Source: an uncultured Pseudanabaenaceae cyanobacterium (GTDB lineage Bacteria > Cyanobacteriota > Cyanobacteriia > PCC-9006 > JAAUQQ01). Taken from it: 43,636 bases of DNA. The position numbers were made by a program, and so were the translations under genes. Below, in pieces: positions 16,889-25,992 of the stretch (the stretch's first letter is position 1; each line of letters starts with the position of its first letter). Where the stretch lies: contig CALIJJ010000064.1 of NCBI GenBank assembly GCA_938017515.1, positions 1 to 43,636 on the forward strand, in the 5' to 3' direction. The notes beneath the pieces were generated by a model that saw only the letters and a list, made by a program, of their open reading frames with translations, did not search any database and was not told the origin of the DNA.

Positions 16889-18844
16889 CTAGATGAACAT
16901 CTCGTCAATGATAGCTCGGTAGCGTTCTCTGACAAGGGGACGCCGAACCTTGAGGGTTTGGGTCAACATACCGTTCTCGGCTGAGAACGGTTCGTCCAAG
17001 AGCCGGAAGGTAGAAATACGATCGTCTGGACGGAAGCCAGGACGATTTTTTACCTCACGATTGAGCTCTTGACGAAAGAGGTTCTGAACTTCTTTCTGGT
17101 CCAAGTCTTCCCTATCAGCAAAGGAAAATGGCAATTTTTCGTTAGTGGCCCAATTTTGCAAGGCTTCCAGATTCGGAACGATGAGGGCACCCAAAGCCTT
17201 TTGGTCTTGACCCACAATCATGATTTGGTCCACGTAAGCACTGCGAATGCAAGCATCTTCCAGCGGTTGGGGCTCGATATTTTCACCGTTGGTGAGGACA
17301 ATCGTGTCCTTGGCTCGACCCGTGATAATGAGATCTCGTTGATCCGTGATTTGACCGAGATCCCCCGTGTCAAACCATCCTGCGGGATCAATGGCTTTTT
17401 GGGTTGCCTCAGGGTTTTTGTAATAGCCCTGCATCACCTGGGAGCCACGAATCAGAACAAGGCCCTGGTCCCCCACAGAGAGTGGCTCACGGGTCTCGGG
17501 ATTGACAATGGCAACTTCTGTTTGCCCAATCGGTTGTCCGTCAGCACCACGAAGGTTTCGCCAGGGGCGACGAACGTTGGTGATGGGAGCTGTTTCGGTG
17601 AGGCCATAGCCTCCCAAAATATCAACACCGACAATTTCAAAGAAATCTTCCAGGTGTTCTGCAATGGAGCCACCGCCGCTGACGACAAACTCGATGCCGC
17701 CCCCCAGGCCATCACGAATTTTTTTGTAGACGAGGCGATCGCCCACCTGATGCAACACCCACAGGAATGGCAACGAGACAGCGGCTTGGAATTTTTCTGC
17801 GCCACTCGGGCTCAAATTTTCCAGATCCAACCCCGACAGCGTTCGCTGTGCCCGAATGTAAGCCTCACTTTTGGTTAAAAAGAAGTTGACCAGCTTTTGC
17901 TTCTTCTCGGGCTGGTCACGGAACTGCTTTTGAATGCCTTCGTAAATAGACTCCCAGAGGCGAGGAACACCCACCATGTACTGGGGCGCAAAATGCTTCA
18001 AGTCCTTTTTGACCTGGCGAATGTTGGTGTAAATCTGGGTGCAGCCCTGGGAAAAGATGAAGTACTCGAATGTCCGTTCATAGCAGTGCCAGATAGGCAG
18101 GATGCTCATCACCTTTTCGCCCTTCTTCAACCGCACCACAGACACTGCGCCCATGATTTGCGAGAGCAAATTGCCATGACTGAGCATGACCCCCTTGGGT
18201 TTGCCTGAGGTGCCGGAGGTGTACATCAGCGTGGCCAGGTCACTGCGCTGGCGCTGGACAACCTGAAGTTCGTGGGTGCTGCCCTGCTCCATGACCTGGT
18301 TGAAGTTGAGCACGTTGAGCCCCTGGGGCAGGGTTTCGAGCCCGCCGGGCGGCTCATTGGAGAGCAGGATGACAAAGCGCGGGTTAAGCGACTGCAGCTC
18401 GGGTAAGAGCTTTTTGAGGGTGGCATTGTCCTGAACAATGAGGGCAACGCTGTCGCTGTGGTCAAGGATGTAAAGCAGCTCGTCACGCTCGCTCTGGCTG
18501 CCTCGCACCACATCAATGCCGCCCGCCGTCATGATGCCCTGATCCGCAATCAGCCAGCGGGGGCTGTTATCGGAGATCAGTGCCACATGCTCCTCCGGAT
18601 TCAAGCCGAGGGATTGGAGTCCGGCTGCAAATTGCTGGATATGTTTGCAGAGTTCAATGTAGGTGAACTGCAGGGAGGGTTTGCCATGGGGATCATGAAC
18701 GGCCAAGGTGTCGCCAAAGCATTGAGAGGCGATCGCCCAGATCTCGGGGATCGTTTGCACCGACTCATAATCCACCGCTGCAGCTAAATTTGCCTGCTCT
18801 TGAGGGGATAGCTTGGCTCGATCGATCAGCACAGCGGGACTCAT
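16889..18844 (-). CDS. aas: Long-chain acyl-ACP/acyl-CoA synthetase (AMP-forming)
   Basis: A 651-residue ANL-superfamily adenylating enzyme. The AMP-binding P-loop YTSGTSGKPKGV is at 208-219, followed by GGYGLTETAP (A5), GWFDTGDLG and ITGRAKDTIVLTNGENIEP (A7/A8), and the C-terminal PFSAENGMLTQTLKVRR with the catalytic Lys region. In cyanobacteria the single homologue (Synechocystis slr1609 type) acts as acyl-ACP synthetase, recycling free fatty acids released from membranes. Full length. Upstream is ftsH, with a terminator between; downstream ylqD follows closely. Confidence 0.92.
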   Translation of the reverse strand: MSPAVLIDRAKLSPQEQANLAAAVDYESVQTIPEIWAIASQCFGDTLAVHDPHGKPSLQFTYIELCKHIQQFAAGLQSLGLNPEEHVALISDNSPRWLIADQGIMTAGGIDVVRGSQSERDELLYILDHSDSVALIVQDNATLKKLLPELQSLNPRFVILLSNEPPGGLETLPQGLNVLNFNQVMEQGSTHELQVVQRQRSDLATLMYTSGTSGKPKGVMLSHGNLLSQIMGAVSVVRLKKGEKVMSILPIWHCYERTFEYFIFSQGCTQIYTNIRQVKKDLKHFAPQYMVGVPRLWESIYEGIQKQFRDQPEKKQKLVNFFLTKSEAYIRAQRTLSGLDLENLSPSGAEKFQAAVSLPFLWVLHQVGDRLVYKKIRDGLGGGIEFVVSGGGSIAEHLEDFFEIVGVDILGGYGLTETAPITNVRRPWRNLRGADGQPIGQTEVAIVNPETREPLSVGDQGLVLIRGSQVMQGYYKNPEATQKAIDPAGWFDTGDLGQITDQRDLIITGRAKDTIVLTNGENIEPQPLEDACIRSAYVDQIMIVGQDQKALGALIVPNLEALQNWATNEKLPFSFADREDLDQKEVQNLFRQELNREVKNRPGFRPDDRISTFRLLDEPFSAENGMLTQTLKVRRPLVRERYRAIIDEMFI

Positions 18845-19008
18845 GGCAACCTTTGCTCCTGATGGTATATGGATAGCTGGATGGAAACGGGCTCGAAAGG
18901 CTCAAACGCGAACTTTAGTTTAAGCGTAGTCAGCCCTTCTTGGTCCTTAAGACGCAGTAGGACAGATATTGATTCGTCTCATGCTAAGCCGAGCGCAATT
19001 TCTTGATC

Positions 19009-19034
19009 AAAAAAGGAGGACCCGAAGGTCCTCC
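19009..19034 (-). terminator. Rho-independent terminator of ftsH
   Basis: GGAGGACC CGAA GGTCCTCC (19015-19034) is an 8-bp GC-rich stem with a CGAA/TTCG tetraloop. On the leftward strand it is followed by TTTTTTGATC (19014-19005), a classic intrinsic terminator placed 55 bp after the ftsH stop. Confidence 0.92.
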
Positions 19035-19088
19035 AAAGCGATTTAAGGGATGAACCACTGGGGGCTCTACCGGTCTAAGGGATGAAGT

Positions 19089-20981
19089 CTAGACTGCGGG
19101 AACGAATCGCTCTTTCTCAGGAACTTCGGTATATTCCGCCACGATTTGGCGGAACTCCTCACCGTCCATGGTTTCTTTCTCGATGAGAATGTCCACCAGA
19201 CGGTCAATCACGACACGGTTGTCACGAATGATTTTGAGGGTTTCTTCGTAGCAGGCTTGGGCGATCGCCTTCACTTCCTGATCAACCTTGGTCGCAATCT
19301 CATTGGAATACTCGGCACGGTTCATCAAACCGCCGCCAATGAAGACCTCTTGGCTCTGGCCTTCGAGAGAAATCAGACCAATTTTCTCGGACATGCCAAA
19401 GCGCGTCACCATCTGACGGGCCATGCCTGTGACCTGCTGGAGGTCGTTGCCAGCACCCGTGGTTACTTCGTCTTCGCCAAAGATGATCGCTTCCGCAGCA
19501 CGGCCACCCAGGGCGCCCATGATACGAGCCTTCAGCTGGGAACGAGAAACCAAGCTCTGATCTTCACTCGGTGCAAACCAGGTCAAGCCCTGGGCCTGAC
19601 CGCGAGGAATCAGCGTCACTTTCTGAACCGGGTCGTGATCTCTGACGAGCGTGCCAATCATGGCGTGGCCGACTTCGTGGTAAGCAATCAAGCGCTTACT
19701 CTTGCCGTCGGTCAGGGGAGTTCCTTCCATACCTGCGATGACGCGATCGACGGCATCGTCAATCTCCAGCATCGTCGTCGCTTCTTTGCGGCGACGGGCC
19801 GTCAGAATCGCAGCTTCGTTCAGCAGGTTAGCCAGGTCGGCACCGCTGAATCCAGGGGTCCGGCGCGCAATCACCTTCAATGAAATGTCATCCGCCAGCT
19901 TTTTGTTGCGAGCGTGAACTTCCAAGATCTCGACGCGGCCCTTGATATCCGGCGCATCAACGGTGACCTGACGGTCAAAGCGACCCGGACGCAGCAGCGC
20001 AGAGTCCAGGACGTCAGGGCGGTTTGTGGCCGCGATGATGATGATACCGGTGTTCCCTTCAAAACCATCCATCTCCGTCAGGAGCTGGTTGAGGGTTTGC
20101 TCACGCTCATCGTTACCGCCGCCGATACCTGCGCCACGCTGGCGACCCACCGCGTCAATCTCGTCAATGAAGATGATGCAGGGTGCATTTTCCTTGGCCT
20201 TCTTGAAGAGGTCACGGACGCGGGATGCACCCACACCCACAAACATTTCCACAAACTCGGAACCAGAGATGCTGAAGAAGGGCGTTCCCGCTTCACCGGC
20301 GATCGCCTTGGCCAGCAAGGTCTTACCAGTTCCGGGAGGGCCGACCAACAGAACCCCCTTAGGAATCTTGGCACCCACCGCTGTGAAGCGCTCAGGCTTC
20401 TTCAGGAACGTTACGACCTCTTGCAGTTCTTCCTTAGCTTCTTCAATGCCAGCAACGTCATCAAACATGACGCCCGTCTTGGCTTCCATCTGGAACTTGG
20501 CCTTTGACTTACCAAAGTTCATCGCCTGGCCAGGGCCCCCAGGGACATTGCCGGAGCGACGGAAGAGAAAGAAAAGGCCCGTAATCAGCAGGATTGGGAA
20601 AATCAGGTTGCTGAGCAGCCCCCAGACAGCCCCATCATTACGAGCGGGATGCACGTCAAAGTTGACGTCTTCCTTTTGTAGGCGACCAATCAGCTCAGGC
20701 GTATTGCCAGGCAGATCGACGCGCAGACGCTGGGGACGGTTGTCGAGGTCTGGATCGACCGCTTCAACGATGGCGGTACGACCCCCTTCGTAAAGGTCAA
20801 CCGTGGTGACGCGACCAGAGTCGAGATACTCCAGAAAACGACCATAGGTCATGCGAGTGCTCGCCGTGTTCTGTCCTCCCGCATTCGGGTTGGTCGGCAT
20901 TGCCGTCCCCTGCCAGAGAAAGAATCCGATGAGCAGGAGCGGCACCGCCCAGAGGGCAATGACTTTCCAAGAAATTTTCAT
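19089..20981 (-). CDS. ftsH: ATP-dependent zinc metalloprotease FtsH (FtsH2 type)
   Basis: A 630-residue membrane AAA protease. An N-terminal membrane segment ([17 protein letters not shown]), a lumenal/periplasmic domain, and a second segment ([19 protein letters not shown], ~122-140) precede the AAA module: Walker A GPPGTGKT at 214-221, Walker B IIFIDEID, and the second region of homology near ATNRPDVLD. The zinc site HEVGH is at 435-439 with the third ligand Asp near [10 protein letters not shown]. It closely resembles the FtsH2 group that, with FtsH3, removes damaged D1 during photosystem II repair. It diverges from psbV, another photosystem II gene. Confidence 0.95.
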   Translation of the reverse strand: MKISWKVIALWAVPLLLIGFFLWQGTAMPTNPNAGGQNTASTRMTYGRFLEYLDSGRVTTVDLYEGGRTAIVEAVDPDLDNRPQRLRVDLPGNTPELIGRLQKEDVNFDVHPARNDGAVWGLLSNLIFPILLITGLFFLFRRSGNVPGGPGQAMNFGKSKAKFQMEAKTGVMFDDVAGIEEAKEELQEVVTFLKKPERFTAVGAKIPKGVLLVGPPGTGKTLLAKAIAGEAGTPFFSISGSEFVEMFVGVGASRVRDLFKKAKENAPCIIFIDEIDAVGRQRGAGIGGGNDEREQTLNQLLTEMDGFEGNTGIIIIAATNRPDVLDSALLRPGRFDRQVTVDAPDIKGRVEILEVHARNKKLADDISLKVIARRTPGFSGADLANLLNEAAILTARRRKEATTMLEIDDAVDRVIAGMEGTPLTDGKSKRLIAYHEVGHAMIGTLVRDHDPVQKVTLIPRGQAQGLTWFAPSEDQSLVSRSQLKARIMGALGGRAAEAIIFGEDEVTTGAGNDLQQVTGMARQMVTRFGMSEKIGLISLEGQSQEVFIGGGLMNRAEYSNEIATKVDQEVKAIAQACYEETLKIIRDNRVVIDRLVDILIEKETMDGEEFRQIVAEYTEVPEKERFVPAV

Positions 20982-21435
20982 GGGTTGCGTGACCTCAAAG
21001 TTCGGGAATTAAAGCGCAAGCGATGCAACAAGCGTTCTAAGGGCTCTCCAAGTTTCCCTGGACAGTTGAGGATTGGCCTGCTCAAGCCGGGCTGATAGGA
21101 CCAAAGCGCAACTGACTGGAGGGTCAAAAGGGGTTTATTAGAAGAATGTTTACTAAATTTAACGTATCTATAGATGGGAGAGCAACTGGATCTGCAAAAG
21201 TCATTACAGCAACGATCCCAGTCAATGTTACAAAACATAAAGCAAAGCGGGTTCGCCCAATGGCTGGATTTAGAGGATGTATCTCTCTCTCCGTCTAGGT
21301 TTGGGTTTAGATTTGGGTGCTGACCTGAGGCCCCTCAATCCGTCCTTAAAGCGGCTCGCCGTACAGATTGATTCTGTATATGAGAGCATATTCGTACATA
21401 AAATTTGAGCCATTGTCGGGAGCCAATTTAATCTC
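20982..21435. other. Divergent spacer ftsH / psbV
   Basis: About 450 bp between divergent photosystem II-related genes, presumably holding both promoters. No confident -10/-35 pair and no repeat or small gene can be supported. Confidence 0.4.
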
Positions 21436-21945
21436 ATGACTGTTAGTGGGTCTTTACTTAAGAAAGCTTTCTTGCTGACGCTTGCTGCGTTTTTATTCGT
21501 TTTTCAAATTTCGGTCGGGACGGCGTCAGCAGCAGAACTGGATGCTGAGACCCGCACCTTGCCATTGAATGACAAGGGCGAAACGGTGACCTTGACACAG
21601 AAGCAGGTGATTAAGGGCAGCCGCCTTTTCTCTGCGACCTGTGGTCAGTGCCACCTCAAGGGCATGACCAAAACAGACCCGAACGTGGGTCTGGACTCAG
21701 AAGCACTGGCTCTGGCAACTCCCCCTCGGGATACGGTTGAGTCGCTGGTGGATTACCTCTACAACCCCACAACCTATGACGGGGAAGAAGAGATTGCTGA
21801 ACGTCACCCCAGTATGAAGAGCACGGATATCTATCCGAAGATGCGTAACCTGAGTGACGACGATTTGTTTGATATTGCAGGCCACGTCTTGCTTCAGCCT
21901 CGCGTTATGGGCAGCCAGTGGGGCACAGGTAAGACCAAGTTCTAG
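21436..21945 (+). CDS. psbV: Photosystem II cytochrome c-550
   Basis: A 169-residue lumenal c-type cytochrome, an extrinsic subunit stabilising the oxygen-evolving complex. The signal peptide (KKAFLLTLAAFLFVFQISVGTASA) is cleaved before AELDAETRTLPLN at ~residue 33. Heme attachment is CGQCH (C69, C72, H73), and the second axial His is in AERHPSMKS, the unusual bis-His ligation typical of cytochrome c-550. Mature length ~137 matches the family. The ATG at 21436 is followed directly by the signal peptide. A strong terminator follows, so it is monocistronic. Confidence 0.97.
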   Translation: MTVSGSLLKKAFLLTLAAFLFVFQISVGTASAAELDAETRTLPLNDKGETVTLTQKQVIKGSRLFSATCGQCHLKGMTKTDPNVGLDSEALALATPPRDTVESLVDYLYNPTTYDGEEEIAERHPSMKSTDIYPKMRNLSDDDLFDIAGHVLLQPRVMGSQWGTGKTKF

Positions 21946-22002
21946 ATCCCCTATGGATCTGAGGCTTGCGCCTAAAGGCTAAATTCATAGCCGCCCATTG
22001 AG

Positions 22003-22038
22003 CGGGGTGTTGTTCTTCGGAACAGCACCCCGTTTTTT
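22003..22038 (+). terminator. Rho-independent terminator of psbV
   Basis: CGGGGTGTTGTTC TTCG GAACAGCACCCCG (22003-22032) forms a 13-bp stem (one G-U pair) with a TTCG tetraloop, followed by TTTTTT (22033-22038). It is 58 bp after the psbV stop. Confidence 0.95.
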
Positions 22039-22227
22039 GTCGGTCGTGAGGGTTGCTGGGGTGTGGTGGCCTGCGCTTGTTATCGCCTGGACTCCTGTAA
22101 CAGGCCCACGACAGAAAGGTTTGGAATGTTTAGAGCAGCAGGTTTCTGAATTATTTTTAGGAAATGGTATTTATCCTCGCGAGACTGCCCATACTAGAGG
22201 AAGCATCCTCCGGAAGACCTGAGCAAG

Positions 22228-23022
22228 ATGGCAACGCAAAAAATCCCCCTGAACTCTCTCCGCCAAATTCGGCAGCACATTCGTAAGACTTTTACGCTGC
22301 CGCAGCTGGAATCTTCGCCCTGTGCGGAGCTGGAAAAGGTTCCGGCTAGTGTGATGGCGGTGCCAAAGACCCTGGATGATCTCGGGAACATTTTTCGCGT
22401 TCCGGGCCACAGTGAAGGCAGCGAGCTAGACCCGAATGTAGAGGGACGCTGGTTTGTCAGTTCGATCAATCCCGGTGATGCATTGCGACAGCTCAAGGGA
22501 CTGAGGGTGAAGTCAGGGTTTCGGCTCGTGCCCTACTTGGTACGAACGCCCACTGGTGGTGTCGGCCATATTTGTGCGTTACCGGAAGAGCGCAACACCA
22601 CAGAGTTTTTGGAGTCTGCCCTGCCGGAGGGGACGGAATGGCACTATCCCCCCTTTCCTGAGGGGTCGTTGAATAACACGATGTTGGCCCTAGAGGGCGA
22701 TCGCTCTTCCATGTCCTATGTGGTTGCCTCGGTCCTGCGGCGAGAGATGCAGGAGTTTGGTGCCACGGGGAAAGATCAGCAGTGGAGCCAGCATCAATTG
22801 ATTGCGTCACTGCCCACTCAAGTACAGTGGCGCTGGAAAAATACGCCCCCCCCGGACTTTGCTCCAAAGGTGAAGGTGAATCAGGATGGAACAGCAGCAG
22901 TCGAGTTTTTCAGCTGCCGCACGATGAAGCCCTTTGCGATTTTCCATCATCTGGATCAGTACGCTGACGGGAATTACTTGGCGACATCGAAGGATCGGGC
23001 GATCGCCGTGGTGAAAAGCTAG
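22228..23022 (+). CDS. Conserved-looking soluble protein, function unknown
   Basis: A 264-residue protein without signal peptide, membrane segment or motif I recognise. It begins MATQKIPLNSLRQIRQHIRKTF. Features seen: an acidic centre (PGHSEGSELDPNVEGRW), TPTGGVGHICALPEERN, EGSLNNTMLALEGDRSSMSYVVASVLRREMQEF, and a late CRTMKPFAIFHHLDQ. Codon use and HIP1 sites look native. It stands alone between the psbV terminator and a bidirectional terminator shared with murA. A cyanobacterial lineage-specific protein is likely; I make no functional claim. Confidence 0.7.
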   Translation: MATQKIPLNSLRQIRQHIRKTFTLPQLESSPCAELEKVPASVMAVPKTLDDLGNIFRVPGHSEGSELDPNVEGRWFVSSINPGDALRQLKGLRVKSGFRLVPYLVRTPTGGVGHICALPEERNTTEFLESALPEGTEWHYPPFPEGSLNNTMLALEGDRSSMSYVVASVLRREMQEFGATGKDQQWSQHQLIASLPTQVQWRWKNTPPPDFAPKVKVNQDGTAAVEFFSCRTMKPFAIFHHLDQYADGNYLATSKDRAIAVVKS

Positions 23023-23054
23023 TCAGCCGTTCGAGACCTAGCAGTCGAAAAAAA

Positions 23055-23090
23055 CAAAAAAGAGGGTGCGCATTGCGCACCCTCTTTTTC
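23055..23090. terminator. Bidirectional terminator between the unknown gene and murA
   Basis: AGAGGGTGCGC ATT GCGCACCCTCT (23061-23085) is a perfect 11-bp stem flanked by an A-tract on the left (from about 23049) and TTTT on the right. It can therefore end both the rightward unknown gene and the leftward murA. Confidence 0.93.
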
Positions 23091-23116
23091 ATTCAACGCC
23101 AGATGAACTTCTCTCG

Positions 23117-24439
23117 CTAGGAGGCTGACATCTCAATGCGCTCGATTTTGGCACCCAAGCGACGCAGCTTCTCATCCAGCTGTTCGTAACCACGGTCAAG
23201 GTGGCGTAGCTGTTGCACCGTCGTTTTGCCCTGGGCCGCTAGACCCGCCAGGACCAATGCAGCAGAGGCCCGCAGATCCGTTGCCATCACGGGGGCACCG
23301 GACAGGAAGGGCATACCACCCACAATGGCCATATTGCCCTTGGACTTGATGTTCGCACCCATACGCTGTAGCTCAGCGACATGCTGCAGACGATTCTCAA
23401 ACATCATTTCGGTAATGACACTGTTCCCTTCGGCCAGGGTCAACAACGCCATGAACTGGGCCTGCATGTCCGTGGGAAAGCCCGGGAACGGCATGGTTTT
23501 GATATCCGTTGCCTTGTAGGTCTCTGCGGGGATAATACGTAGGATAGAATCACTCTCTGTGATGACTTTGCAGCCCACTGAATGGAGCTTAGCAATCACG
23601 GCTGTGAGGTGATCAGGAACCACTGAGTTCAGCGTTAATTCTGACCGGGTAATGGCGCCAGCAACGAGGAATGTTCCAGCCTCAATGCGGTCAGGAATGA
23701 TATCCCACTCTCCTCCATGGAGTTTTTCCACCCCCGAGATCACAATGGTGTTGGTGCCAGCACCTTCGATTTTTGCCCCTAGGGCGCAACAGAAGTTGGC
23801 CAGATCTTCGACTTCAGGTTCCTGGGCCGCATTTTCGATAATGGTTTCGCCGTCCGCGAGGGTGGCTGCCATCATCAGCGTTTCCGTAGCGCCGACACTG
23901 GGGCAGTCCAAATAGATCTTTGCCCCCTTCAAACGACCGCCGCCTATGACGGCTGCCTTGACGATGCCATGCTCAATCTGGACGCTCGCCCCCATGGCCT
24001 GGAGTCCCTTGACATGCAGTTCGACGGGACGGGCACCAATGGCACAGCCACCCGGAAGCGGAATTTTGACTTCGCCCAGACGGGAGAGGAGAGGACCAAT
24101 CGCAAAGAAACTCGCCCGCAGACGACTCACCAACTCATAGGGAGCCTCTGAACCACCAATGTCGCTGGCATTGATTTCTAAGGTGTTGCCATCATGTTTG
24201 AGAGAGACGCCCAAGGCTTTGAGGATCTCAGCCATATTGTTAATGTCCGCCAGTTTCGGAACATTAGTAATGCGGCAATCATCGGCACACAACAGTGTTC
24301 CAGCCATAATCACCAAGGCTGAGTTTTTCGCACCGCTGATGGTGACCTGCCCCTGGAGGGAATGTCCTCCAAAGATCTCAAGGGCAGAACGATCTTCCTT
24401 TGCAACAGCCTGAGCAGGCCTCTGAACAGCTACAGTAAT
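23117..24439 (-). CDS. murA: UDP-N-acetylglucosamine 1-carboxyvinyltransferase MurA
   Basis: MurA adds enolpyruvate to UDP-GlcNAc, the first committed step of peptidoglycan synthesis. Signatures: [17 protein letters not shown] (N-terminal substrate loop with the conserved Lys/Asn), the catalytic Cys in [16 protein letters not shown], and [17 protein letters not shown] with [16 protein letters not shown] later. The start is unusual: AGGAGG (complement of 24448-24453) lies 8 nt before an ATT codon at 24437-24439, giving (M)[15 protein letters not shown], 440 residues. A TTG at 24484 would add 15 residues but has no such site. Terminator shared with the convergent gene. Confidence 0.9.
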   Translation of the reverse strand: MTVAVQRPAQAVAKEDRSALEIFGGHSLQGQVTISGAKNSALVIMAGTLLCADDCRITNVPKLADINNMAEILKALGVSLKHDGNTLEINASDIGGSEAPYELVSRLRASFFAIGPLLSRLGEVKIPLPGGCAIGARPVELHVKGLQAMGASVQIEHGIVKAAVIGGGRLKGAKIYLDCPSVGATETLMMAATLADGETIIENAAQEPEVEDLANFCCALGAKIEGAGTNTIVISGVEKLHGGEWDIIPDRIEAGTFLVAGAITRSELTLNSVVPDHLTAVIAKLHSVGCKVITESDSILRIIPAETYKATDIKTMPFPGFPTDMQAQFMALLTLAEGNSVITEMMFENRLQHVAELQRMGANIKSKGNMAIVGGMPFLSGAPVMATDLRASAALVLAGLAAQGKTTVQQLRHLDRGYEQLDEKLRRLGAKIERIEMSAS

Positions 24440-24856
24440 GGTCCTGTCCTCCTGAATGAATGAGTGGGGAAGTGAGTGAGCCAAGGGAACCTTGGGCGCT
24501 TCACATATCTTTGGCTGAAATCATACAACCTAAAATGATGCGCACAAGGTGCAACCTTCCCCCATCCCTCTGAAAACTGACGACTCGGGGCAGCCCCCGT
24601 GGGGGTTTGCATACCTTAACGTTCTGTACAAAAATATTTGAGTTTGATGCGCTACCTCAGTAAAAATCTTAAGATTTTGGCCCTATTCACGAGATTTTGG
24701 CCCTATTTACAAGAACGCGGGACAGGACCCATGGGGTCAGGCGTTGAAGAATCATCTTGGTTGGACCATTCTCAAAATTTTTCGACAATTGAGTTGACGA
24801 ATGATCACAATTGCTGAAAGATTATGAGGTCGCTTCGGCGCCAACACAACAAAATT
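24440..24856. other. Spacer murA / tRNA-Leu
   Basis: About 415 bp between divergent units. It holds the murA ribosome-binding site, a 20-bp direct repeat at 24672-24711 and presumably the promoters of murA and the tRNA. The 60-codon leftward frame at 24430-24612 overlaps the murA start and is not supported. Confidence 0.4.
24672..24711. repeat. 20-bp direct repeat, 2 copies
   Basis: AGATTTTGGCCCTATTCACG (24672-24691) and AGATTTTGGCCCTATTTACA (24692-24711), adjacent and differing at two positions, between murA and the tRNA. Confidence 0.88.
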
Positions 24857-24940
24857 GCGGAACTGGCGGAATTGGTAGACGCGCTAGTTTCAGGTACTAG
24901 TGTCTTCACAGACTTCCGGGTTCAAGTCCCGGGTTCCGCA
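24857..24940 (+). tRNA. tRNA-Leu (anticodon CAG)
   Basis: An 84-nt tRNA with acceptor stem GCGGAAC/GTTCCGC (24857-24863 and 24933-24939) and discriminator A at 24940. The D-arm includes GGAATTGGTAGACGC, and the anticodon stem is CTAGT/ACTAG with loop TTCAGGT. The anticodon CAG is at 24891-24893, so it reads CUG. A long class II variable arm and a TTCAAGT T-loop fit leucine. CCA is not encoded. Confidence 0.96.
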
Positions 24941-25049
24941 TCTTAACGAAACTCCAACGCCCAGTTTGCATTGCCTAAGCTCGATGTTCTCTGGAACTAG
25001 TGGTTGTTGGGATAGAGACTGTCTCATCAAAGGTCTATGGATTACGCAG

Positions 25050-25080
25050 CTCGGATCCTTTTGCATGGTCCGAGTTTTTT
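25050..25080 (+). terminator. Terminator downstream of tRNA-Leu
   Basis: CTCGGATCC (25050-25058) pairs with GGTCCGAG (25067-25074) with one bulged T, followed by TTTTTT (25075-25080). It ends the tRNA transcript before the methyltransferase gene. Confidence 0.85.
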
Positions 25081-25092
25081 AATGGACAAATA

Positions 25093-25126
25093 GATCGATC
25101 GAAAAGACTGATCAATCGAAAAGACT
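25093..25126. repeat. 17-bp tandem duplication
   Basis: GATCGATCGAAAAGACT (25093-25109) and GATCAATCGAAAAGACT (25110-25126), lying between the tRNA terminator and the start of the methyltransferase gene. Confidence 0.88.
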
Positions 25127-25144
25127 CGTGGCATCGGAGAGCGT

Positions 25145-25945
25145 ATGGCAGCTGAACTTGAGATTTTGACCAGTAAGCGAAATCCTTTGGTGAAACAACT
25201 GCGCTTGTTGCACAACACGAAGGGACGCAGTTCGTCTGAGCGTTTGTTACTGGAAGGGACTCATCTACTGGAGGCTGCGCTGCAGAGCCATTATGAGCTA
25301 GATGTAGTCTGTTACACGTTGGCTTGGGCCCAGCGCTATCCTGAGCTGGCGATGGCGATCGCCCCCCAGGCCCAACGCTGGGTCGCGGTGAGTGAGGAGG
25401 TACTGGCGGCGATCGCCACAACCCAGACTCCCGACGGCATTGTCGCCACCGCACCGCGCCGCCCGTCCCGCTCTCCTCAACTTCCCTGCTCCCTCGGGGT
25501 TGCCGTAGAAACCCTCCAAGACCCCGGCAATTTGGGCACAATCCTGCGCACGGCGGCGGCAACGAAGGTCGATGGGCTTTGGTTAACCCAAGACAGCGTT
25601 GCCTTTGATCACCCCAAGGTGCTGCGGGCGTCTGCGGGGCAATGGTTTCAGATGCCGATGACGGTGAGTGCGGCGTTGCTGACGCCGCTCCAGGCCGCCA
25701 AAGCGGCGGGGGTGCAGGTGGTAGCGACATTACCGACGGCGACCCAAGCCCATTGGGATGTGGACTGGACCCGACCGAGCTTGATTGTATTGGGCAATGA
25801 GGGGGCGGGTTTGTCGGCAGAGGTGGCTGCGATCGCCGATGTGGGCGTCCGGATCCCGCTTTGGCAATCGGTGGAATCTTTAAATGTGGCCATTTCCCTC
25901 GCGGTTATTCTTTATGAAGCCCAGCGACAGCGCAGTCTAAAATAA
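25145..25945 (+). CDS. TrmH/SpoU-family RNA 2'-O-methyltransferase
   Basis: A 266-residue SPOUT-fold methyltransferase. An N-terminal RNA-binding substrate domain (ILTSKRNPLVKQLRLLHNTKGR, LLLEGTHLLEAAL) is followed by the catalytic domain with the three knot motifs: ETLQDPGNLGTILRTAAA (motif 1, with the catalytic Asn/Arg), LIVLGNEGAGLS (motif 2) and IPLWQSVESLNVAISLAVILYEA (motif 3). It would methylate a ribose 2'-OH in rRNA or tRNA using SAM; the target nucleotide cannot be read from sequence. The start ATG is 19 bp after a 17-bp duplication. Confidence 0.92.
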   Translation: MAAELEILTSKRNPLVKQLRLLHNTKGRSSSERLLLEGTHLLEAALQSHYELDVVCYTLAWAQRYPELAMAIAPQAQRWVAVSEEVLAAIATTQTPDGIVATAPRRPSRSPQLPCSLGVAVETLQDPGNLGTILRTAAATKVDGLWLTQDSVAFDHPKVLRASAGQWFQMPMTVSAALLTPLQAAKAAGVQVVATLPTATQAHWDVDWTRPSLIVLGNEGAGLSAEVAAIADVGVRIPLWQSVESLNVAISLAVILYEAQRQRSLK

Positions 25946-25992
25946 TCGTTGGCAAATATTAATATTCTGGGAATTTCCGCTGGGAGAGATCT

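Noticed and set aside
19146..20793. Long frames antisense to ftsH
   Set aside because: Shadows of the conserved ftsH gene in other frames.
24900..25082. 60-codon frame over the tRNA-Leu
   Set aside because: It begins inside the tRNA and runs through the tRNA terminator; not coding.
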